DNA of 62,277 nucleotides from Collinsella sp. (GCA_019419625.1 DXZO01000060.1:1-62277); one strand, 5' to 3'; shown: positions 1-8,380, counted from the first letter of the stretch. Numbers and translations: made by a program. The notes: generated by a model from the sequence alone, not told the origin.

Positions 1-185
1 CCGCACATGTACGGATGAATGTGGGAGGTGTTCGGATAAAGTTGATAATCAAGGCAATCCTCGGGCAGGCACAGCCAGCCCTGTTCCTCTTGAATATCAG
101 GCGCGTCTGTGCTATAATCTTTATATATAGATTCGGCCGTCCCGGAAGCTGTGCAGGCATCGGGGCGGTTTTCTTTTGCCTCCAT
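1..185 (-). CDS. Partial CDS of integrated element, function unknown
   Basis: An open frame of 61 codons begins at an ATG at 183-185 and runs off the left edge without a stop. A strong ribosome binding site (AAGGAGGTGAG on the minus strand) lies just before the start, which supports a real gene. It starts 12 bases after the stop of the excisionase-like gene, so the two probably form one transcript. The visible N-terminus is acidic (MEAKENRPDACT, then LPEDCLDYQLYPN) and has no motif that I recognise. In comparable integrated elements this slot often holds a replication or integration protein, but that is only positional inference. Confidence 0.55.
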   Translation of the reverse strand, partial: MEAKENRPDACTASGTAESIYKDYSTDAPDIQEEQGWLCLPEDCLDYQLYPNTSHIHPYMC

Positions 186-197
186 GCTCTCACCTCC

Positions 198-419
198 TTA
201 ATTCGTCAGCTCGACGCGCTTCACGTTCTCGTTCTTCCACGCCTCGACGTCGTCAATCTTGTAGCGAACCGCGTTTCCGACCTTGTAGTAGCTCGGACCC
301 TTGCCCTGAGAGCGCCAGACACAGAGCGTCCCCGCGCTCAAACCGAGGAACGCCGCCACCTCGCGCGTCGTCTTGTACAGGGGATTTACCTCTTTTACCT
401 GCTTCTTTCCTTTAGCCAT
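198..419 (-). CDS. Excisionase / AlpA-like helix-turn-helix DNA-binding protein
   Basis: This is a 73-aa basic protein with a MerR/AlpA-type winged helix (HTH_17-like). The segment TTREVAAFLGLSAGTLCVWR forms the helix-turn-helix, and YYKVGNAVRYKIDDVEAW forms the wing and trailing helix typical of excisionases and small element-borne regulators. The length fits the family. The start is supported by a GGAGGTGG site. Downstream is a partial gene leaving the window; upstream is a long non-coding stretch with a strong hairpin and repeated GGAACA sites. Likely role: directing excision or controlling replication or transcription of an integrated element whose body lies left of the window. No integrase is visible here. 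Confidence 0.75.
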   Translation of the reverse strand: MAKGKKQVKEVNPLYKTTREVAAFLGLSAGTLCVWRSQGKGPSYYKVGNAVRYKIDDVEAWKNENVKRVELTN

Positions 420-462
420 AACCAGCCACCTCCATGTTCAAAGTCCTTTTCGCGAAACAAAA

Positions 463-531
463 AAGCTCCCGTGGAAACCGAAGAAGGACAGAGGCGCAAA
501 GCCTTGTCTATCTCGGTTTCCACGGGAGCTT
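463..531. terminator. Strong inverted repeat upstream of excisionase gene
   Basis: Arms at 463-480 and 514-531 (AAGCTCCCGTGGAAACCG and its complement) are perfectly complementary around a 33-nt loop. A run of A precedes it on the plus strand, giving a U-tract on the minus strand. It may be a bidirectional terminator isolating the element genes, or a leader structure on the excisionase transcript. Confidence 0.5.
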
Positions 532-708
532 CGTGTTCGTTGTTTCGCCCGTGACGCACGGCCTATTCGACCGAGCGCTCGGCTCCTATTCCCGATAGCA
601 ACCCCGCATCGAGGACGGGACGGGTGCTGAGCCATTTATCTATATGTATTGCATTATACGCCATTAGGGCAATTAAAGCAATATCAATTTTCCCATCGCC
701 GCAGGTCA

Positions 709-746
709 GAGCCTATTTCCGCTCATTTATGGGCAGAAATAGGCTC
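709..746 (+). terminator. Inverted repeat in element non-coding region
   Basis: An 11-bp perfect stem, GAGCCTATTTC (709-719) with GAAATAGGCTC (736-746), is followed by AAAAAATCTT. It lies in the gene-free 420-1240 stretch and could be a terminator on the minus strand or part of an origin or transfer region. Confidence 0.35.
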
Positions 747-811
747 AAAAAATCTTCTGCCCGCGCCCCGAACGCATCGGCAGGGGAAGAAGACGTACGC
801 CAAGGATTGCG

Positions 812-1220
812 GGGTCTGTTCCAGTTTGTTCCAAAAAAGTTGGAACAAGACTTTTCCGTGTTTACCTGCGTCTTTGCGCGATTCGCTGAATCCTGTTCCA
901 ACTCCGTTTTTCGAATTGGAACAGGATTTTTCCGCGTTTACCTGCGGTTTTGCGCGTTTGTTCCAATTGTTCCAGTTTTCAACAAGTCTTATATATGTGA
1001 ATACATATATAGACCCCTTCCTGTATTCTTTTTCTCGCGCTTTAGGTTTGAAAATAATTGGAACAAATGGAACATTCACTAGAAATGCCTGGTAAATACG
1101 GAAAAAACTTGTTCCAACTCCGATTTTGCGAATTGGAACAACTGGAACAAATGGGCAGTTTTCAGGAAAAAACCCTCATAAATGAGAATAAAATCGAATT
1201 TCAAAACTGGAACAAACCTT
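812..1220. repeat. Iteron-like array of GGAACA / TGTTCC sites
   Basis: GGAACA or TGTTCC recurs about 14 times in 400 bp, in both orientations. Around it, a longer unit, GGAACAaGAcTTTTCCGtG followed by TTTACCTGCG, occurs directly at 842-880 and 918-956 and inverted at 1087-1115. A second unit (TTCCAACTCCGxTTTT, then CGAATTGGAACA) occurs at about 897-923 and 1113-1140. An AT-rich palindrome (TATATATG / CATATATA, 990-1011) lies between the units. No gene is supported between 420 and 1460. The arrangement resembles a replication origin with iterons, or a transfer or recombination site, of the adjacent element. Confidence 0.55.
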
Positions 1221-1394
1221 CTATACGTTAATAGGCTTTAATGAACGAGGCCCATGCCGCATCCCTTCTGTACGTTCACCCGCATCCAACTGCCGCCCGC
1301 GGGGCGGCCGCCCTTGCATCGAGCGGATGCGAGATGCACATGGGCGCTCGAACATTCCTCAAACCGCTTCAGAGGCGTTTTAAGGCACGAAAAA

Positions 1395-1430
1395 AGCCCG
1401 TTGGGGTACACGGAGTACCCCAACGGGCTT
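1395..1430. terminator. Bidirectional terminator after rRNA methylase gene
   Basis: A 15-bp perfect stem (AAGCCCGTTGGGGTA and complement) has a short loop, A-rich sequence on its left and a short T run on its right. It lies 31 bp beyond the stop of the minus-strand methyltransferase gene. Confidence 0.75.
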
Positions 1431-1460
1431 ATAACATCATAGAACGCAAAATACAGCGTT

Positions 1461-3209
1461 CTACTTCTCCATCTCGTTTTCTCCTATAAGTCCGAAATGA
1501 CGGAACGCATCCAGAATCGCCTCACGCTTTTCAGGTGGGCACTTCGGTCTCTTCTCGGCTGACATTTTCGCCTCTTCGTAGGAGAACTGCTTATCCAAGC
1601 CAAGCTCGTCCTTGAGGTTTGCGATGTACAGCGACGAGACTTTCAAGCCATGATTCTTCAGAACGTATTCTTGAATCTGCTTATACGTCGGCTTCTTTAC
1701 CTTGCCGCCCATACCAAGCTCGGACGGAGAGATGTTCACATAGGCATAACTCTTGACCGATTTTTCTCGGGTTAAGACCGCTACCGTCTCGGTGTGGTCG
1801 GTATGAGGGAACATGTCGACCGGCGTGATCTTGAGCAGGCGATAACCTCCGTCGAGGAGCTGGTGTAGGTCGCGCTCTTGGGTGACGGGGTTGCAGCTGA
1901 TATAGGTGATGCGGCGCGGCTTAAGTGCGCAGGCGGCTTCGAGGAACTCGGGTGTGGAGCCGGCGCGCGGCGGGTCGATGGAGAGAACGTCAACGCGCTC
2001 GTTGTTATCGGCAGCGTCCAGGATGTAATCGGTGGCGTCGTCGGCCATAAACCAAGCGCTGCGGGTGAGGCCGTTGAGCTCGGCATTGCGGCGTGCGTCG
2101 GCAATGCCCGCCGGGTTGCGCTCCACTCCGAGCAGCATGATGCCGATACCCTTGTTCTGGGCTTCTTTAGCTGCGCAAAGACCGATGGTGCCGCTGCCGC
2201 AGTAGGCATCCATAAGCACATCGTCCTGGCGCAGATCCATGCCATCGATAGCGAGCTGGTAGAGCAGCTCGGTCTGCTGCGGGTTGGTCTGGTAGAACGC
2301 GGTAGGGGAGATATCGAATTCGCAACCGAGCAGCTGGTCGCGCATGCACTCGGCGCCATAGACGATACGAGTCTCCTCACCCAAGATGGCGTTACCGGGG
2401 CGTCCGTTGATGTTTTGGGCAACGGTGACGATATGCGGATCGAGTGCGGCGACAGCCTCAAAGAACTCCTGCGCATGCGGCAAGTCGCGCTGAGCGGTCA
2501 CGAGGGTGACCATAATCTGGTCGGTACGCCAACCGCAGCGGACGACGGCATAGCGGAGCAAGCCCAGATGCTTGTCCTCGTTAAAGGCGGGAATGTGCAG
2601 GCGCTCAGCTTCACGCGCGATGCCGTTAAGAATCTGTCGGGCGCCCGGTACCTCGACGGGGCATTCGGGCACGGCAACGATTCTGTGCGAACCGCGCTCA
2701 AAAAAGCCGCAGCGGACAGTACCCTCCTTACCGGGAGCAAACGGAGTGGCAGCCTTATGACGAAAACCACGCGGCGCAGGATACTTGCCCGGGTCGCCCA
2801 AGGTGACGCCCATACCGCGAATGGGGTCGACGCTAATACCCTCGCGCTCGCAAAGAGCAGCAAAAAGCTCCTCCATAGCAGCCTGCTTAGCTGCCAACTG
2901 CTTTTTATAAGGACGATTGAGCGCCGTGCACCCACCGCAAGCTTTCATGATCGAACAGGGAGACTTGGGGTCCACAACCTTACGCGCAGACGAAACCGGA
3001 TCTTTATGCGAGCGCTTGGAGCGAGTCTGAGATGCCTTATCCTCGCTCCGACGAGAACTGGGGCGCTTGGTCTTAACCTTGCCCTTCGCCGACTTACCCT
3101 TCGCATCCTGAGACGACTTGGATTTCTTAGAAGATTTTTTCTCCTCCGACCCCTCAGCCGCCTCGATCAAAGCACGACGAGCCCTACGCTCCGCACGAGA
3201 TTCTGCCAT
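1461..3209 (-). CDS. rlmD: 23S rRNA (uracil-5-)-methyltransferase, RlmD/TrmA family
   Basis: SAM-dependent enzyme predicted to methylate C5 of a uridine in 23S rRNA. In 582 aa it shows a lysine/serine-rich N-terminal extension (residues 1-80), an iron-sulfur cysteine motif (C85, C91 and C94 in CSIMKACGGC, plus a later Cys in VPECPVE), and a Rossmann methylase core with DAYCGSGTIGL, DPPRAG and the catalytic-cysteine motif YISCNP. The basic extension probably binds RNA. A C-terminal domain of about 90 residues (from YVNISPSELGMGG) follows the catalytic core and is seen in Firmicutes/Actinobacteria-type homologues. The exact target position (U1939 versus U747 or others) cannot be told from sequence, so the symbol is a family label. 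Monocistronic, with its own terminator. Confidence 0.85.
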   Translation of the reverse strand: MAESRAERRARRALIEAAEGSEEKKSSKKSKSSQDAKGKSAKGKVKTKRPSSRRSEDKASQTRSKRSHKDPVSSARKVVDPKSPCSIMKACGGCTALNRPYKKQLAAKQAAMEELFAALCEREGISVDPIRGMGVTLGDPGKYPAPRGFRHKAATPFAPGKEGTVRCGFFERGSHRIVAVPECPVEVPGARQILNGIAREAERLHIPAFNEDKHLGLLRYAVVRCGWRTDQIMVTLVTAQRDLPHAQEFFEAVAALDPHIVTVAQNINGRPGNAILGEETRIVYGAECMRDQLLGCEFDISPTAFYQTNPQQTELLYQLAIDGMDLRQDDVLMDAYCGSGTIGLCAAKEAQNKGIGIMLLGVERNPAGIADARRNAELNGLTRSAWFMADDATDYILDAADNNERVDVLSIDPPRAGSTPEFLEAACALKPRRITYISCNPVTQERDLHQLLDGGYRLLKITPVDMFPHTDHTETVAVLTREKSVKSYAYVNISPSELGMGGKVKKPTYKQIQEYVLKNHGLKVSSLYIANLKDELGLDKQFSYEEAKMSAEKRPKCPPEKREAILDAFRHFGLIGENEMEK

Positions 3210-3318
3210 GAATTAACCCCACTAATGTATAAATTGAAAGCTGCAAGCATTGTACCGTTCCAAGTTAAAGGACGATATACAAGCGGCCATTTCATGACAG
3301 TGATAAGTTCAACGAAGG

Positions 3319-3455
3319 TTGCCCGCCGGGTGCCGGGGCAGGGGTTAAGTTTGTCGCGAGTTCCGCACGAACAGGAGAGCACTTAATGTGCTCTCCGTCG
3401 TGAGCAGGACTGTAGAGCAGCAAACTTAACCCCTGCCCCGGCACCCGGCGGGCAA
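3319..3455. repeat. Long-arm hairpin repeat, copy A (conserved core)
   Basis: Perfect 34-bp inverted arms (3319-3352 and 3422-3455, beginning TTGCCCGCCGGGTGCC) flank a 69-nt core. The core starts GTCGCGAGTTCCGCACG, has an inner hairpin around CACTTAATGTG, and continues GAGCAGGACTGTAGAGCAG. The same core recurs at 61780-61857 (inverted) and 62199-62266, where the arms differ in sequence. It lies between divergently transcribed genes and does not encode a protein. Confidence 0.8.
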
Positions 3456-3476
3456 ACCCTCCCTTGTACTCTATCA

Positions 3477-3528
3477 AGGTAAAGTGTATGATTCTGAACG
3501 TTACATGACTCACTTTACCTAACTAAAG
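3477..3528. promoter_or_regulatory. Candidate operator upstream of amino-acid ABC operon
   Basis: AGGTAAAGTG (3477-3486) is repeated inverted as CACTTTACCT (3511-3520). Overlapping this is the near-palindrome CTTTACCTAACTAAAG (3513-3528). A closely related 16-mer, CTTTACTTAGTTAAAG, is found at 26706-26721 upstream of the aminotransferase gene, suggesting one regulator for both. It sits 21 bp before the ATG of the binding-protein gene. Confidence 0.5.
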
Positions 3529-3548
3529 TACTATCGAGGGGGAATACC

Positions 3549-4409
3549 ATGAATACCGATATGTCTCGTCGTCAGTTTGTTGGTCTAGCCGGCTCGCTCG
3601 CCACGGTGCTTGGCCTTGGTCTTGTCGGCTGCGGCGGTGGTGCTGGCAAGGGCTCCGCTGCTGGTTCTGCCGCGGCCAAGGATGTGAAGGGCGCCGCGGA
3701 GTCCAAGAAGCTCGTGGTGGGCTTTGACAAGTCCTACCCTCCGTACGGCTTTGTGGGCGATGACGGCGAGTACACGGGCTTTGACCTTGACCTTGCCAAG
3801 GCCGTTGCCGATAAGCAGGGCTGGGATGTCGATTACGAGGCCATCGATTGGGATGCCAAGGACACGCTGCTCAACTCCGGCGCCATCAACTGCATCTGGA
3901 ACGGCTTTACCATGGAGGGCCGTGAGGACGGCTACACGTTCTCCGAGCCGTACATGCTCAACGAGCAAGTGCTCGTGGTCAAGAAGGACGCGGGTATCAA
4001 GAGCTGGGACGATCTCGCTGGCAAGACCGTGATCACTCAGACCGATTCCGCTGCGCAGGATGTGCTCGAGGGCGACCAGAAGGATCTGGCCGCGACGTTT
4101 GCCACGCTCGATACCATCGGTGAGTACAACACGGCGTTTATGCAGCTCGAGAGTGGTGCGGTCGATGCCGTTGCCTGTGACCTCTCGATCGCTCAGTATC
4201 AGCTGGCCGCCAAGCCCGATGCCTATACGCAGCTCGACAAGCCGCTGTCCAGCGAGCACTACGCCGTCGGCTTTAAGAAGGGCGACACCAAGTCGGCCGA
4301 TGCTGTAACCGAGTCACTCAAGGCGCTCTACGAGGACGGCACGGTCAAGGACCTCTGCGATAAATACGCAGATTACGGTCTATCCTTCGACAACTGGGTT
4401 CTCAAATAG
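3549..4409 (+). CDS. Amino-acid ABC transporter substrate-binding lipoprotein (SBP_bac_3)
   Basis: This 286-aa exported lipoprotein captures a polar amino acid or related solute for the ABC importer encoded next to it. The N-terminus has a twin-arginine-like SRRQF segment and a lipobox ending LGLVGCG, with the cysteine as lipid anchor. The mature domain starts KKLVVGFDKSYPPYGFVGDD and has the family-3 features YTGFDLDLAKAVAD, an aromatic SEPYMLNEQVLVVKK segment and AVACDLSIAQY. A GAGGGGGAATACC site precedes the ATG. It is first in the operon; a hairpin after its stop probably lets it be made in excess of the permease and ATPase. Substrate specificity cannot be fixed. Confidence 0.9.
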   Translation: MNTDMSRRQFVGLAGSLATVLGLGLVGCGGGAGKGSAAGSAAAKDVKGAAESKKLVVGFDKSYPPYGFVGDDGEYTGFDLDLAKAVADKQGWDVDYEAIDWDAKDTLLNSGAINCIWNGFTMEGREDGYTFSEPYMLNEQVLVVKKDAGIKSWDDLAGKTVITQTDSAAQDVLEGDQKDLAATFATLDTIGEYNTAFMQLESGAVDAVACDLSIAQYQLAAKPDAYTQLDKPLSSEHYAVGFKKGDTKSADAVTESLKALYEDGTVKDLCDKYADYGLSFDNWVLK

Positions 4410-4410
4410 C

Positions 4411-4497
4411 CACAGCACCCAACCTTGCGGCCCCAACCCTCCTCGCGTACCAAAGTACGCTTCGTCGGGCTTGTCGCTCGCAATCTTGGGCACTGTG
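4411..4497 (+). terminator. Intra-operon hairpin / attenuator after binding-protein gene
   Basis: Imperfect 20-bp arms (CACAGCACCCAA... at 4411-4430 and ...TTGGGCACTGTG ending 4497) enclose a smaller stem (GCGTAC / GTACGC). There is no U-tract. Such structures between binding-protein and permease genes usually reduce downstream expression or stabilise the upstream mRNA. Confidence 0.5.
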
Positions 4498-4548
4498 CCT
4501 ATTTGAGAGTAAAATCCGCTGTTCTGTTGCTGTGAAAGAGAGCTTGGG

Positions 4549-5202
4549 TTGTCTATTCAGGTCATGATGCAGATGCTTGGCCAGGGATTCTTGGTCAGTT
4601 TGCAGCTGTTTGTGCTGACGTTGCTCGGATCGATTCCGCTGGGAATCCCCGTGGCGTTTATGCGCATGAGCAAGGTCGCGCCGCTGCGTTGGATTGCGCG
4701 CATCTATATTTCGGTGGTGCGCGGCACGCCGCTTATGCTGCAGATGTTTGCGATCTACTTTGCCCCGTACTACGTGTTTGGCATCTCGCTCACGCCCGAT
4801 TCCAAATGGACGGCGTGCGTCGTGGCATTCATCATCAACTACGCCGGCTACTTTGCCGAGATCTATCGCTCGGGCCTGCAGTCCATTCCGCGTGGTCAAT
4901 ATGAGGCCGCCGAGGTGCTGGGCTACTCGCGTCTGCAGACGTTTCTGTATATCGTGATGCCGCAGGTCGCCAAGCGTATTCTGCCGGCGATGGGCAACGA
5001 GATCATCACACTGGTCAAGGACACGTCGCTGGCGTTTGCCATCGGCGTGGGTGAGATGTTCTCGACCGCCAAGGCGCTGGTCGCCTCGCAGGTGAGCATG
5101 GTGCCGTTTGCGATCGCGGCGCTGATTTACTGGGTCTTTAACTTTGTGGTCGAGATGCTGCTGGGCGCCGCCGAAAAGAAGCTGGACTATTATCATGACT
5201 AA
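4549..5202 (+). CDS. Amino-acid ABC transporter permease (HisM/GlnP type)
   Basis: Membrane component of the importer; 217 aa with about five hydrophobic segments. It has the family EAA loop: YRSGLQSIPRGQYEAAEVLG then YSRLQTFLYIVMPQ. Other hallmarks are VVRGTPLMLQMF near the N-terminus and NEIITLVKDTSLAFAIGV. The TTG at 4549 is chosen because AAAGAGAG lies about 10 bases upstream. No ATG gives a full-length first helix (the next ATG would remove five residues). The stop overlaps the start of the ATPase gene by 8 bases, so the two are translationally coupled. Confidence 0.88.
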   Translation: MSIQVMMQMLGQGFLVSLQLFVLTLLGSIPLGIPVAFMRMSKVAPLRWIARIYISVVRGTPLMLQMFAIYFAPYYVFGISLTPDSKWTACVVAFIINYAGYFAEIYRSGLQSIPRGQYEAAEVLGYSRLQTFLYIVMPQVAKRILPAMGNEIITLVKDTSLAFAIGVGEMFSTAKALVASQVSMVPFAIAALIYWVFNFVVEMLLGAAEKKLDYYHD

Positions 5203-5959
5203 CTCAGTGATGAAAATCGAAAGCGCGCGTAAGGCGTTTGGCGGCAATGAGGTGCTCAAGGATATCTCACTCGAAGTCAAGCGCGGTGAGGTCGTGGCGA
5301 TTATCGGACCTTCGGGCGGCGGTAAGTCTACGCTGCTGCGGTGTGCCACGCTGCTCGAGACGCTCGACGGAGGCTCTCTCTCGTTTGGCGACCTTGCCGT
5401 TGCGACGGACGCGGGGCCGGGTGCGGTCTATGCGAAAGGCGACGTGCCCAAACAGGCGCGCTCGCGGTTTGGTCTGGTGTTCCAGAACTACAATCTGTTC
5501 CCGCACTATACGGTGATGAAAAACATCATCGACGCGCCGATCCGCGTGCTTAAGCGCCCGCGCGAGCAGGCGGAGGCGCGTGCGCGTGAGTTGATCGCGC
5601 AGATGGGGCTTACGGGCAACGAGAACAAGGTGCCGTGTGAGCTTTCGGGCGGTCAGCAGCAGCGCGTGAGTATTGCCCGCGCCCTGGCGCTCGATCCGGA
5701 AATCTTATTCTTTGACGAGCCGACCTCGGCACTCGATCCCGAGCTGACGGCCGAGGTGCTGCGTGTCATTAAGGACCTGGCGGCGCAGAATATGACGATG
5801 GTAATCGTGACCCACGCGATGCAATTTGCGCGCGATGTTGCCGACCACGTGGTCTTTATGGATGGCGGTTGCATTGTCGAGGAGGGATCTGCCGAGCAGG
5901 TTATCGACCATCCGCGCGAGCAGCGCACGCGTGAGTTCTTGAGCCGTATCGAGGGATAG
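5195..5959 (+). CDS. Amino-acid ABC transporter ATP-binding protein (GlnQ type)
   Basis: Cytoplasmic ATPase driving the importer; 254 aa. Walker A is GPSGGGKST, the Q-loop lies in VFQNYNLFPHYTVMKNI, the ABC signature is LSGGQQQR, Walker B is ILFFDEPTSALD and the switch His is in VIVTHAMQFAR. All residues needed for ATP hydrolysis are present. The ATG at 5195 overlaps the permease stop and follows a plausible reinitiation context; the upstream in-frame extension lies inside the permease gene and is rejected. A terminator follows at 5993. Confidence 0.92.
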   Translation: MTNSVMKIESARKAFGGNEVLKDISLEVKRGEVVAIIGPSGGGKSTLLRCATLLETLDGGSLSFGDLAVATDAGPGAVYAKGDVPKQARSRFGLVFQNYNLFPHYTVMKNIIDAPIRVLKRPREQAEARARELIAQMGLTGNENKVPCELSGGQQQRVSIARALALDPEILFFDEPTSALDPELTAEVLRVIKDLAAQNMTMVIVTHAMQFARDVADHVVFMDGGCIVEEGSAEQVIDHPREQRTREFLSRIEG

Positions 5960-5992
5960 GCTCAGGTATTTACTCAACTATTAATTGAGGCG

Positions 5993-6031
5993 AAGCCGCC
6001 ACAGGTCTTACGGTCTGTGGCGGCTTTTTGT
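5993..6031 (+). terminator. Rho-independent terminator of amino-acid ABC operon
   Basis: A 12-bp stem (AAGCCGCCACAG with CTGTGGCGGCTT) is followed by TTTTTGTTT, 34 bp after the ATPase stop. Confidence 0.9.
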
Positions 6032-6269
6032 TTACATCGACGGGGTTCAATAATTGCCCCACAAGCTTGTCTCTTCCTCTCGCCGCCTGTATTCATACGT
6101 GTGCCGAAAGGTATGCATGGACAGCCGTCCGTGAGGGTAGGGTGGTGGCATAGGACATTTGGAGGGTGAGTCGGCTCGGCTGCCGACCATGCTGCTCCCG
6201 GGACGGCACCGACCGCGAACTCTCCCCGTTGGCGTCGCGCATTGCGCGCGGCCCTGCAAGGAGGTCATC

Positions 6270-8345
6270 ATGGGTGCTCCCAAGACCGGTAACGTAAGGA
6301 ACGTGGTGCTCGTAGGCCAAGGCGGGGTGGGCAAGACTTCACTCGCCGAGGCCATGCTCCACCTTTCCGGCAAGACCGCCCGCCTGGGCGGCCACGACGG
6401 CACCAAGCCCACGCTCGACTATGACCCCGAAGAGGTCAAGCGTGCATTTTCCATCTCGACGACCATCGCGCCGATCGACTGGAAGGGCGCGCGCATCAAT
6501 GTGCTCGATGCCCCGTGCTACCCCGATTTTATCGGCGACGCCTTTGCCGCGATGAGCGTCTGCGAGACGGCTCTGTTTGTGGTCGACGCCGAGGCCGGCC
6601 CGCAGCCTACGACGGTTAAGCTCTGGTATGCCGCCGAGGACCTACGCCTGGCACGCGCGGTGTTCGTAAACCGCCTGTCGCGCTCCGAGGCCAGCTTTGC
6701 GACCACGATGGACCTGCTGCAGGAGCGCTTTGGCACGCGCCTGGGCGCCGTGACCCTTCCCTGGGGCGAGGGCGAGGACTTTGACGGCATCATCGACCTG
6801 GTGCGCATGAAGGCGCGCCACTGCAACGGCGCCGAGGCCGTTGAGTCGGAGATTCCCGAGGAGTATCGTGCCCAGGCCGAGGAGGCCCATGACCATCTGT
6901 GCGAGCTGGTGGCCGAGGCTGACGACGAGCTGATGATGAAATACCTGGAAGGCGAGGAGACGCTGACGCAGGAGGAGCTTGAAGGCCTGCTGTCTAAGGC
7001 GATCGCCGAGCGCATCTTTGTGCCGGTCTTTGCGGGCGATTGCATTAAGGAGCAGGGCGTCAACTCGCTGATGGACGACATCGCCACGTACTTCCCGGCG
7101 CCGACCGACTACGGCGAGATGCCGCTCATCGACGGTGACTCGCTTAAGATTTCGAGTGACGATGACCGTCCGGTGGCGTTTGTGTTTAAGACGCTGGCCG
7201 ATCCGCAGCAGGGCCGCATCAGCTTTATCAAGGTGCTGACGGGCACGCTTGAGCCGGGTCTTGAGTTGGTCAACGCGCGTACCCGCAAGAGCGATCGTTT
7301 GGCTCACTTGTATGTGATGTGCGGCCGCGATATGACCGAGGTTGGCCATGCCTATGCCGGCGACATCATCGTGGCGCCCAAGCTGGCTGCCGAGACGGGC
7401 GATACGCTCTCGATTACCGGCAAGGTCGAGGCTGCGGCGTTTAAGTTCCCCAACTCGCAGTACCGCATCGCCATCGAAGCCGAGAACCGCGGCGACGAAG
7501 AGAAGCTCTACACGTTTATCGAGAAGGCCTGCAAGGCAGACCCGACCATGAGTATCGACCGCGACGAGGAGACTGGCCAGACCATTATCTCCGCCGTTGG
7601 TGAGGCACAGGTTTCGGTGCTGCTCAACCGTCTGGAGGACCGCACCAAGGTCGCCGCCAAGAGCGTGCCGATCCGCATTCCGTATCGCGAGACCATCCGC
7701 CGCACGGCGAGCGCCCAGGGTCGCCACAAGAAGCAGACCGGCGGCGCCGGTCAGTACGGCGACTGCTGGCTGCGCGTGGAGCCGCTCATTGGGCCCGACG
7801 GCACGAGCGACGGCTATGAGTTCGTGGACGAGGTCGTGGGCGGCCGCATCCCGCGCTCGCTGATTCCCGCCGTGGACAAGGGCGTCCAGGAGACCATGAA
7901 GGACGGTATTATTGCCGGCTACCCGCTCACGGGCATTCGCGTCGCGGTGTACGACGGCTCGTATCACAGCGTCGACTCCAACGAGATGGCGTTCCGCGCG
8001 GCGGCTCGCATCGGCCTGCGCAAGGCATGCGCCGATGCCGACCCCGTGGTGCTGGAGCCCATCGAGGAAATCACGGTGACGATCCCCGAGAGCTACGCCG
8101 GCGCCGTGATGGGCGACATCTCGGCCTCGCGCGGTCGCGTGACGGGCATGGAGACCGATGAGCGCGGAGACACCGTGGTCATCGCTCAAGCGCCGCTGGC
8201 CGAGCTGACGGATTACTCGACGCGTCTGCGCTCCATCACGCGCGGCACGGGTGACTTTACCATGAAGCCCGCCGGCTACGAGCAGGTTCCCTATGACGTT
8301 CAGGCCAAGCTGGTCGAGCGCTATGAGGAGGGTCGCGCCAAGTAG
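6270..8345 (+). CDS. Elongation factor G-like GTPase (EF-G paralogue)
   Basis: Protein of 691 aa with the five-domain EF-G layout: G domain (about 1-280), domain II (about 300-395, with GRISFIKVLTGTL), III, IV (with TGGAGQYGDCWLRVEP) and V (ending near SITRGTGDFTMKP). The P-loop GQGGVGKTS is intact. The usual DTPG is DAPC and the NKMD specificity motif appears as NRLS, so this is a divergent paralogue, not the translocase. Such EF-G-like proteins are common in Actinobacteria and their role is unsettled. The ATG at 6270 follows GCAAGGAGG and matches the natural N-terminus; the upstream extension lacks a site. No ribosomal protein genes are nearby. Confidence 0.82.
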   Translation: MGAPKTGNVRNVVLVGQGGVGKTSLAEAMLHLSGKTARLGGHDGTKPTLDYDPEEVKRAFSISTTIAPIDWKGARINVLDAPCYPDFIGDAFAAMSVCETALFVVDAEAGPQPTTVKLWYAAEDLRLARAVFVNRLSRSEASFATTMDLLQERFGTRLGAVTLPWGEGEDFDGIIDLVRMKARHCNGAEAVESEIPEEYRAQAEEAHDHLCELVAEADDELMMKYLEGEETLTQEELEGLLSKAIAERIFVPVFAGDCIKEQGVNSLMDDIATYFPAPTDYGEMPLIDGDSLKISSDDDRPVAFVFKTLADPQQGRISFIKVLTGTLEPGLELVNARTRKSDRLAHLYVMCGRDMTEVGHAYAGDIIVAPKLAAETGDTLSITGKVEAAAFKFPNSQYRIAIEAENRGDEEKLYTFIEKACKADPTMSIDRDEETGQTIISAVGEAQVSVLLNRLEDRTKVAAKSVPIRIPYRETIRRTASAQGRHKKQTGGAGQYGDCWLRVEPLIGPDGTSDGYEFVDEVVGGRIPRSLIPAVDKGVQETMKDGIIAGYPLTGIRVAVYDGSYHSVDSNEMAFRAAARIGLRKACADADPVVLEPIEEITVTIPESYAGAVMGDISASRGRVTGMETDERGDTVVIAQAPLAELTDYSTRLRSITRGTGDFTMKPAGYEQVPYDVQAKLVERYEEGRAK

Positions 8346-8380
8346 CGCGTGGCGTTGCCTGCAACATGCATGCCGGTGCA

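Noticed and set aside
1878..3386. Long plus-strand open frame opposite the rRNA methylase gene
   Set aside because: It is antisense to a clear TrmA-family gene; codon pattern and lack of motifs mark it as a high-GC shadow frame.
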